Virus record (IMG/VR): IMGVR_UViG_3300046524_000145
Coordinates: 1 to 53,586 of that record
DNA from: a virus
DNA length: 53,586 nucleotides
Reading direction: 5' to 3' (one strand)
A program made the translations under genes and the position numbers. Below, piece after piece: positions 48,072-53,586 of this stretch; positions within the stretch are counted from its first letter, which is position 1, and each line of letters starts with the position of its first letter. The notes beneath the pieces are model-generated. The model searched no databases. It saw only the letters and a program-made list of their open reading frames with translations, and had not been told where the DNA came from.

Positions 48072-49186
48072 GCTGCCTCCCGCGCTGCGCCGAACTCAAT
48101 CACGCGGTTCGGCGCCGCGCTCCATCCCTTCACCTCGTCGGCGGTGAACTTGCCGGCCTTCGATTGATCGCTCGTGTAGCCGCAAAATCCGGCGCAGTGA
48201 TAGAGCTTGTGTTCGTCGTGCCACACGTTGAACAGTTGCGGATTGCCGGGGAATGCAATGTCGCGCAGCACCGCGGCGCGCTCGAAGTCCATCCGCTCGA
48301 CGGCCTTCGCCAGTTCGCGCTCGAGGCGCTTGCGGCGCAGACCAGCATTGCGCTTGATGCGCGGGTTCTCCGGACACTTTGTATACAACTCGAAGCAGGC
48401 TTCGTTCGTGTAGTCGTACCGACCCATGACGACCCACCACATGTTGTTGATGTTGTAGTATGCGGTCCCTTCTACAATGCGGCCTTTGCGGTCTGCGAAC
48501 CAAACGCGCTGACCGTGCTCAAGCTGCGCTCCATCGGCTGACTTGCGGTTGTAATCCATCGAGCCATTCTTTTCCAGATAGCCCGGCCAGTCGCCTTTAA
48601 AGTGCCAGCTTTCTGCGTAGCGCTCGTGAATCCGCTCGAGCGCGGTTTTTTCGAGCGGCTTGCGATAGATGCTGTGCTTCTCTGCGTCGAACTCGTAGCC
48701 AGTGAAGACGTTGCAGAGGTAATCCCGGATGCGGCGACGCGTGCGCTCCATTTCTAGGCGGATCGCGTAGGGCATGCATGCCTCTTTATCCGACTCATAC
48801 CGGCCATCATGGTCGGGGCGCGTCGGAGTGTTGATCGACTGAAACATCTTGAACTCAATGCATCGACCGCTGATCGACAAGTCAGCCTTGAGATCGCCCT
48901 TCATGCAGAAGCGTTTTCGTTCTGCCGACCATCGAGCCACGTTGCCGCCGTATTGCTTGACGTCGCGTTCGTCGATGGTCGGCATGGCGCAGTTCCAGCC
49001 GAGCCGGTTTAGCGCCTGGATAATTCGCGCAAAAACGTCGCGCTTGAATTGCCGCTCCCAACGCTTGCCGCCCTCGTAGCCGCCGGCGTCGCGCGCGTCA
49101 CTGATTCCGTCTTCCCACACGTGTAACGCGGCGTCGTGAAATACGATCCGCCCGGTGCGTTCGATTCGTCCTTTGGTGAGGCTCAT
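48068..49186 (-). CDS. PD-(D/E)XK-like nuclease candidate with UVR-type motif
   Basis: 372 aa. The N-terminal third holds MKGDLKADLSISGRCIEFKM, where D-x(n)-E-F-K is the core of a PD-(D/E)XK nuclease. The C-terminal portion has LERELAKAVERMDFERAAVL then RDI, the UVR motif of UvrB/UvrC. It could be the nuclease partner of the Sak4 annealer, since no lambda-type exonuclease is seen. Both motifs are short, so the fold is a hypothesis. Confidence 0.45.
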   Translation of the reverse strand: MSLTKGRIERTGRIVFHDAALHVWEDGISDARDAGGYEGGKRWERQFKRDVFARIIQALNRLGWNCAMPTIDERDVKQYGGNVARWSAERKRFCMKGDLKADLSISGRCIEFKMFQSINTPTRPDHDGRYESDKEACMPYAIRLEMERTRRRIRDYLCNVFTGYEFDAEKHSIYRKPLEKTALERIHERYAESWHFKGDWPGYLEKNGSMDYNRKSADGAQLEHGQRVWFADRKGRIVEGTAYYNINNMWWVVMGRYDYTNEACFELYTKCPENPRIKRNAGLRRKRLERELAKAVERMDFERAAVLRDIAFPGNPQLFNVWHDEHKLYHCAGFCGYTSDQSKAGKFTADEVKGWSAAPNRVIEFGAAREAA

Positions 49187-50358
49187 GCTGCCTCCTCCTG
49201 CGCTTCGGTCTGGCGGGCGAGGGCGATAGCTTGCTCGGCGGTTTCGATGATGTGCCAGAGCGCGTTGTGCATCGCTTCGTCGTTGCGGTCGCGGTTCCAG
49301 TACTCGGCGATGTGCTCCAGCGCTTCGAGCATCGCGGGCGCGGCGTTGCGCACGGCAGTCTCGGCGGCTTCGCGTGCACGGCGTTCGGCTGCATCGCGCT
49401 CGGCTTGTGCGCGGCGCTCGGCGGCTGCCGCTTCTTCGGCTGCGCGACGCTTGGCGGCGGCAACGGCTTCTTCGGCGCGCAGGCGGGCGGCTTCTTCGTC
49501 GGCGATGCGTTGGCGCTCGGCGGCCAGCTCGGCAGTTTGGCGGGCGACCGCGGCGCGATCTTCGGCCATGCGCTTCTCGTGCGCCTCGCGCTCGGCGCGC
49601 ATCGCTTCGTCAGCCTTGCGTTGTGCTTCTCGGCGTTGCGCTTCCTCTGCCTCTCGTGCTTCGTGGTCTTTGCGCTCTTGCTCGGCGCGCGCGGCGGCAG
49701 CCTGGCGCTCGCGTTCCTGCTGCTCTGCGCGTTGCTTCGCCAGTGCCGCACGCTCGGCGGCCAGTTGCGCGGCTTCCTCGGCGCGGCGGACCGCGGTCGC
49801 GTGCATGTCGCGCAGCTTGGCGAGAACGTCGGTGCGCGCGAGGTGCGCGGCGTCGAGCTGGTCGTCGAACTCGGCGGCGACCACTTCGAACGCTTCCATG
49901 TCGGCGATGGCGTTCGCGATCCGATCGGGAGCCGCGTCGACCAGGTTGACGGGCACCGCTCGCAGTTCGTCGAGCTTGGCGCGGATCTCGTCCTTGCGGC
50001 GTTGGGCGGCCTGCACTTTCTCGCGGCGCTCGGCTTCAACGGCCGTATCCCATCCTTCGCGCAACTTCAGCAGGCGCGTCTCTTCCGGCTCGATGAGGGC
50101 AACAAGCCGATCTTCCTCGGCGATCACTGCCTTGCTGAACTTCGTCGCGTCGTCGCGCGCTTCCTTACCGACACGACGAATGTCCGTGCGCCGGTTCTTC
50201 AGCACCATGTACGCGCCGTGCACCTGAGTGCGGCCGTCTGCGTTCTTGATCGCGATAATGTCGGCGGCTTGCTTTGCCAGCTCGACGAGTGCGGGTTCGT
50301 GGTCAGTACTGCGAAGCGCAATCTTGGCTCGGTCCAATACGGTCAGTTCGGTAGACAT
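49183..50358 (-). CDS. Long coiled-coil early protein (TolA-like by composition)
   Basis: 391 aa from ATG 50358 with AAAGGAACC. Residues 1-100 are globular (DRAKIALRSTDHEPALVELA) and 170-370 a highly charged Ala/Glu/Arg coiled coil (EERERQAAAARAEQERKDHE-like repeats). It is often mis-annotated as TolA. It lies early in the recombination operon and resembles Gp157-type organisers only by composition. Role unknown. Confidence 0.65.
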   Translation of the reverse strand: MSTELTVLDRAKIALRSTDHEPALVELAKQAADIIAIKNADGRTQVHGAYMVLKNRRTDIRRVGKEARDDATKFSKAVIAEEDRLVALIEPEETRLLKLREGWDTAVEAERREKVQAAQRRKDEIRAKLDELRAVPVNLVDAAPDRIANAIADMEAFEVVAAEFDDQLDAAHLARTDVLAKLRDMHATAVRRAEEAAQLAAERAALAKQRAEQQERERQAAAARAEQERKDHEAREAEEAQRREAQRKADEAMRAEREAHEKRMAEDRAAVARQTAELAAERQRIADEEAARLRAEEAVAAAKRRAAEEAAAAERRAQAERDAAERRAREAAETAVRNAAPAMLEALEHIAEYWNRDRNDEAMHNALWHIIETAEQAIALARQTEAQEEAA

Positions 50359-50411
50359 GCTCGGTTCCTTTGTTGGTTGCTGAATGAGGGTTCGGGCAGT
50401 GCTGGCGGCTG

Positions 50412-50660
50412 TCAGAGTGCGCAGATGCGCCAGGCGCGAACCCAAACGCGATATTTGTGGCGCGTCGGGATTTCCACGATAAACAACCCGTCGACGTTGG
50501 GATGCTCAAGATCTTCGTTGTCGTGGTGCGCGACGACGATGACGCCGCGCGAACCCTTTCGGATGTTGCACTGCATGTCACCGAGGTCGATGGTCATATT
50601 GCCGGTGAACTCGACTTGCTGGCCTACCACGTGCGTGCGGATGATTTCTTGGGCTTCCAT
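50412..50660 (-). CDS. Hypothetical early protein behind operator cassette
   Basis: 82 aa from ATG 50660 with AAAGGAAC. MEAQEIIRTHVVGQQVEFTG then NMTIDLGDMQCNIRKGSRGV gives a small beta-rich domain, unrecognised. It is the first gene behind the double operator at 50686-50732. Confidence 0.6.
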   Translation of the reverse strand: MEAQEIIRTHVVGQQVEFTGNMTIDLGDMQCNIRKGSRGVIVVAHHDNEDLEHPNVDGLFIVEIPTRHKYRVWVRAWRICAL

Positions 50661-50685
50661 CGTCGTTCCTTTGTTTGTCGTGTCG

Positions 50686-50732
50686 GATGCTGCAATAGGT
50701 GTAAAGATACTATTACAGCATCTATAACGCAA
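50686..50732 (-). promoter_or_regulatory. Leftward promoter with tandem operators
   Basis: Operators at 50686-50702 and 50706-50722 (GATACTATTACAGCATC) lie 20 bp apart. TTGCGT (50727-50732), a 17-bp spacer and TATCTT (50704-50709) are the clearest promoter of the set; the second operator fills the spacer. Confidence 0.68.
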
Positions 50733-50741
50733 GAGGAAAAT

Positions 50742-51335
50742 TCACTGAATTTGCTCTACCTCCCGCGCTATCCAGCCCCTGCGTTCAAACGCCGGCCGTA
50801 ACTTCGCGTGCGTCGCCTTGCGCAACTCCGCAAGCTCGGGCGTGATCTGCGCGGCTACGCGGCATGCGGTCGTAGCGCTGACGCCGCAATCTCGCGCGAT
50901 GCGTGACAGGCTAGGGGAATATCCCTCGCCATACACGAAGTCTCGAGCGACGATCATGCGTACGAGTGCGCGGTTCCGGTTGACATGCTCCAGCAGGCAG
51001 ACAAGCCGCTCGACTCCCGCGTGACGCTCGCCACGTTCGCCGCCGTGTGTGGCATCGAGCAATGCGCGCTGATCGTGCGACAGGTGCGACTCGATGACGT
51101 CGAGAATGAACTGCGCCTGAGCCTTGCGCTCGTGAATGCTGAGCATCGCCGCGCCATCCTTGCCGGTGAACTCGCCAATCTGGCCGATCTTCACGCCCGG
51201 CCGTGCGCGCCATGTGTACGCGAACAGCAGCGCGGCTTCCATAGAGCGGAACATCGGCACGCGGCTATCGTCGTCTGGCTTCGCCGTGCGCAGCGTGAGG
51301 CGGCCAAGCGAGCTTTCGTGTGCGACTGTTTGCAT
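50742..51335 (-). CDS. HTH-containing early regulator candidate
   Basis: 197 aa from ATG 51335 with GAGGAG. The C-terminal half (SPSLSRIARDCGVSATTACR) has a clear HTH of the Ile-Ala-x-x-x-G-V-S-x-x-T-A-x-R type. The N-terminal part (LFAYTWRARPGVKIGQIGEF) is unrecognised. It is the last gene before the 50.7-kb promoter and could act on early or late genes. Confidence 0.6.
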   Translation of the reverse strand: MQTVAHESSLGRLTLRTAKPDDDSRVPMFRSMEAALLFAYTWRARPGVKIGQIGEFTGKDGAAMLSIHERKAQAQFILDVIESHLSHDQRALLDATHGGERGERHAGVERLVCLLEHVNRNRALVRMIVARDFVYGEGYSPSLSRIARDCGVSATTACRVAAQITPELAELRKATHAKLRPAFERRGWIAREVEQIQ

Positions 51336-51344
51336 ATCGGCTCC

Positions 51345-51626
51345 TCAGTGGAAAAGATCGGGCGCGGCCTGCACGGTCTTGACGGTCATCCTTGTGTGCG
51401 GGCATTTGCGCGTGCCGGGCTCGATCACTAGGCCGTCGCCGCGCAGCTCGTTGACGCGCGCGCAGACCGACGACAAGCGGATGCCGGTCAGGTTGGCAAT
51501 GTCGAGCCGCGATAACGCCGTCGCCGGGATCGTGCGCAGCAGCGCCAGAATCTTCGCTTGCTGGTTGGCCTTCGTGCCGTCGTCGCGCACCGATAAGTAG
51601 GCCGCGTAGCTGGTCGATGCAATCAT
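51345..51626 (-). CDS. Winged-helix regulator
   Basis: 93 aa from ATG 51626 with AAGGGG. QQAKILALLRTIPATALSRL and DIANLTGIRLSSVCARVNEL then VIEPGTR form a winged HTH like DNA-binding domains of Lrp/MarR type. It is coupled by ATGA to the upstream membrane gene. Confidence 0.65.
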   Translation of the reverse strand: MIASTSYAAYLSVRDDGTKANQQAKILALLRTIPATALSRLDIANLTGIRLSSVCARVNELRGDGLVIEPGTRKCPHTRMTVKTVQAAPDLFH

Positions 51627-51814
51627 GCGTTGGTCCCCTTGATGAGCGCGTGAAACGTCAAGCGGTACTGCGCGGCGACTTCGGCGGCGATCTCGCGCCG
51701 GTAGGTGATAGCGGCGATGATCGGCAACATGACCGGCAGGGCGACGAGAACGACCGCGGCGACGATGCGAAGCTGGATCGGATGCCGCAGCCAGTACGGG
51801 CGAACGGCGCTCAT
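51623..51814 (-). CDS. Small membrane protein
   Basis: 63 aa with one strong hydrophobic span (LRIVAAVVLVALPVMLPIIA). Overlaps upstream stop and downstream start by 4 bp. Function unknown. Confidence 0.6.
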   Translation of the reverse strand: MSAVRPYWLRHPIQLRIVAAVVLVALPVMLPIIAAITYRREIAAEVAAQYRLTFHALIKGTNA

Positions 51815-52029
51815 GGCTGCACCTTCGATTCAAAGTGGCGGCCCTTCGTCCCGCATCGCCACGGCAGAATGCTGCCGCGCTCATCTGCCGCGCGACGCAA
51901 GACCGTGTACTTATGCACCGGCCACCCGTGGACGATGTCTACTCCGACCTGTCGCTCTCCGCGCACGCAGTTGAAGCCGAAGTCGTCGAAATTCTTGCAG
52001 TCCTTGCAGACTTTGAAGTCTCCGCTCAT
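51811..52029 (-). CDS. Small Cys-rich protein
   Basis: 72 aa from ATG 52029 with GGAGG. CKDCKNF, C at FGFNCVRG and C at PWRCGTK give a zinc-ribbon-like pattern. Coupled on both sides. No specific family. Confidence 0.6.
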   Translation of the reverse strand: MSGDFKVCKDCKNFDDFGFNCVRGERQVGVDIVHGWPVHKYTVLRRAADERGSILPWRCGTKGRHFESKVQP

Positions 52030-52175
52030 CGCATACCTCCAAGGAAGATCGCGCACACGACAAAGCCGTGCACCGCCCAGTATTGCCAGTTGCTCATGCC
52101 GATGCGCCGTGAGCCGAGCGTGATGTTGACGCCTGCACCGATGGCCGCGCCGATAAGCAGGTGAGGGAGGCTCAT
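52026..52175 (-). CDS. Small membrane protein
   Basis: 49 aa from ATG 52175 with AAGGAG. Two short hydrophobic stretches (LPHLLIGAAIGAGVNITL and WAVHGFVVCAIFLG) could form a hairpin in the membrane. ATGA couplings both sides. Unknown role. Confidence 0.6.
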   Translation of the reverse strand: MSLPHLLIGAAIGAGVNITLGSRRIGMSNWQYWAVHGFVVCAIFLGGMR

Positions 52176-52813
52176 GGGCGCTCCTTGGCGGTGATAGCAG
52201 CGCGGTCGAGGCGCTCGATTTCGGCGAGGATCAGCGCGGCGGCCTTGACAAGATCGCGTCGCGCATTCGTCGGCTTCCACCACTTTTCATCCCACGGCCA
52301 GAAATTCTCAAACGCTTCGTAATTCAAGCCCAAAGCGCCCAGGCAGTAACAGGCCGCTGACCCCGCTAGCTCTCTACCTAGATACTGGTCGTCGTGCTCA
52401 GCCGTCCAGCCTTCAGCGGTCACCTGGCGCCGACGCTCCCCGAGAACGTCGCGCGCCGCATCGGTCAAAGCCTCACGCGGAGCGCACTCGGCTTGCGGGG
52501 CGGCGTTCTTCTCCATACAGCGACGCTCAATCTCTTTGGCAAAGTTCAGCCACCCCCACTTCTTCAGGAACCCTTCGAGCATGTCAGGAAGCGACTCGAA
52601 CGCGGCTTTGCGATCTTCGTCAGTTAGAGCGTTCCACGCCACCGCCTCACTCTTCCCGCCATCGGGGAAGCCTGCCGACTCCATAGCAGCGTCCGCGAGT
52701 TTGATCGCATGCACCACCATTTCTCCCACAGCCTGCTTGGGGCGAGTGTCGCAAAGGGCACTCTCGATGCGGACCAGTTGGTCGCGCAGAGGTCTAATCA
52801 GTTGTTCGCTCAT
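52172..52813 (-). CDS. Ea22/Ead-like mosaic early protein
   Basis: 213 aa. The C-terminal 95 residues (DVLGERRRQVTAEGWTAEHD, DQYLGRELAGSAACY, PWDEKWWKPTNARRDLVKAA) are the conserved tail of many phage mosaic early proteins. The N-terminal modules differ. Function unknown. Coupled by ATGA both sides. Confidence 0.75.
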   Translation of the reverse strand: MSEQLIRPLRDQLVRIESALCDTRPKQAVGEMVVHAIKLADAAMESAGFPDGGKSEAVAWNALTDEDRKAAFESLPDMLEGFLKKWGWLNFAKEIERRCMEKNAAPQAECAPREALTDAARDVLGERRRQVTAEGWTAEHDDQYLGRELAGSAACYCLGALGLNYEAFENFWPWDEKWWKPTNARRDLVKAAALILAEIERLDRAAITAKERP

Positions 52814-53157
52814 GCTCGCGCTCCCCGCACCATTTCGTCAAATGACCGCAGCACGACGACATCGGCGGCCGGCCACCATTTATCCGCGACAGACCGACGA
52901 GCTACCCGGCGAGGTGGGCAGTTGCGGTATTGGACGTTTTCGCCTCTGCCGCGCACATATCGGATTGCCTTTCGATAGCCGCCGCGGTCGAACGCGCGGA
53001 ACTCCTGATCGAACCCAGGCTCTCGGGTAAGCCGCAGGAAATCGTTCACGCGGGCAGGGATAGCTTTGATGTCTTTGGCGATTTGCGCGGCGGTGCGGGG
53101 CTTGCCGTCAGCCATCAGCGTCCGAATGCGCTCGGCAATCGTTGCATGGGCGCTCAT
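52810..53157 (-). CDS. Winged-helix-like early protein
   Basis: 115 aa from ATG 53157 with AAGGCGG. TIAERIRTLMADGKPRTAAQ then IAKDIKAIPARVNDFLRLTR is a likely HTH. It overlaps upstream and downstream genes by 4 bp. It may act as a regulator. Confidence 0.55.
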   Translation of the reverse strand: MSAHATIAERIRTLMADGKPRTAAQIAKDIKAIPARVNDFLRLTREPGFDQEFRAFDRGGYRKAIRYVRGRGENVQYRNCPPRRVARRSVADKWWPAADVVVLRSFDEMVRGARA

Positions 53158-53282
53158 GTTTCCGCCTTTGCGCACGAGAGCGGCGCGACGCTGTAGGTCA
53201 GCCGGAAATGGCCGATGCCGATGGAACCGAGCAGGGCGAGCGCGAGAACGACGGCGCCAACCAGGGCGAGGGCGGTTTTCAT
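53154..53282 (-). CDS. Small secreted or membrane peptide
   Basis: 42 aa. The N-terminal 22 residues are a signal-type or membrane segment ([20 protein letters not shown]). GGAGG precedes the ATG, and the start overlaps the ASCH-like stop by ATGA. Confidence 0.55.
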   Translation of the reverse strand: MKTALALVGAVVLALALLGSIGIGHFRLTYSVAPLSCAKAET

Positions 53283-53586
53283 GATGCCTCCGGAATGCGC
53301 TTGAATTCGATGACCCACACCCACGGGTCTGCTAACCAAGACCCTTTGCCGTTGAGTTCTTCCCACAACTTCGCGTACGCAAACGTGTACGGGTAGGTCT
53401 GGTCGTCGCTTAGCCCAACGCCTTCGGCCTGCGCGTCTGCTTCGGTGATGTCCTGCAACCGCTCGACGCGCACGCCGGTGACTTCGAGCGTGATGCGCGA
53501 CGCCCAGCGCGGCATATGGATCGACGGCCGCCACGGCTCGCCATCGCGCTCCTGCGTCGCTTGAAACTCGACACGGCGGCAATACT
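53279..53586 (-). CDS. ASCH-like phage protein, C-terminal part (continues from window start)
   Basis: This is the C-terminal part of the gene at 1-355. The reading frame joins exactly once the 27-base overlap is merged. It carries [33 protein letters not shown] and a closing [11 protein letters not shown], which are the conserved tail of this phage family. The whole protein is about 211 aa. It is coupled by ATGA to the small membrane peptide that follows. Confidence 0.75.
   Translation of the reverse strand, partial: YCRRVEFQATQERDGEPWRPSIHMPRWASRITLEVTGVRVERLQDITEADAQAEGVGLSDDQTYPYTFAYAKLWEELNGKGSWLADPWVWVIEFKRIPEAS
53560..53586. repeat. Terminal direct repeat, right copy
   Basis: Identical to bases 1-27. 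See the left copy. Confidence 0.9.

Noticed and set aside
49231-50727. Long rightward open frame (498 codons) opposite the coiled-coil gene
   Set aside because: It arises from the Ala/Glu/Arg codon bias of the coiled coil on the other strand; no ribosome site and no domain signature.
1-53586. CRISPR array or insertion sequence
   Set aside because: No regularly spaced identical repeats and no transposase or terminal inverted repeats were seen.

Overview
The window looks like one complete temperate siphovirus genome opened at an arbitrary point. The first 27 bases (1-27) recur exactly as the last 27 (53560-53586), and a leftward gene runs in frame through the joint. The unit is therefore circular or circularly permuted, about 53,559 bp unique. 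High GC, GC-rich third positions and the mix of families (DUF4055 portal, SPP1 gp7-like head protein, NinB/NinG, Sak4, GH19 endolysin) suggest a Burkholderia-group (Betaproteobacteria) host. That host is an inference; nothing in the window proves it.

Layout. (1) Switch and replication, 1-4.7 kb: a rightward HTH repressor (3095-3538) diverges from a leftward unit with a Cro/CII-like regulator, a lambda-O-like initiator and a DnaC-like helicase loader. (2) 3.9-4.1 kb: a repressor-site-containing promoter followed by tandem terminators and no ORF, a candidate small RNA. (3) 4.3-6.1 kb: small accessory genes, one frameshifted gene, and a tRNA-like gene with anticodon CCA. (4) 6.1-31 kb, rightward late region: terminases, portal, head morphogenesis, scaffold, major capsid, a glycosyltransferase-like HeH protein, an HslV-like Ntn hydrolase, connectors, tail tube, tail chaperones G/GT with a canonical -1 slippery site, a 1930-residue tape measure, tail tip and fibres. 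(5) 30.2-35.7 kb: lysis genes (GH19 endolysin, holin-like, Rz with embedded Rz1) interrupted and followed by leftward cargo genes (membrane protein, lipoprotein, minimal ATP-dependent ligase). (6) 35.7-37.6 kb: possible attP arm repeats, tyrosine integrase and an AlpA-like excisionase. (7) 37.6-53.6 kb: a long leftward early region of small, mostly overlapping genes that joins region 1 across the ends. It holds a nin-like block (NinB, C5-methylase-like, NinG, TGT/DpdA-like) and a recombination block (Sak4, an SSB-tailed protein, a DEDD exonuclease, Gp157, a PD-(D/E)XK-like/UVR protein).

The most striking pattern is a 17-bp near-palindrome, consensus GATGCNGTAACAGCATC. It recurs in about 16 mostly intergenic places and almost always sits in the spacer or -10 box of a recognisable promoter at the head of each early sub-operon. 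This suggests that one repressor silences many dispersed early promoters rather than a single pair of lambda-like operators.

Functions were assigned from motifs and family memory only; no searches were run.
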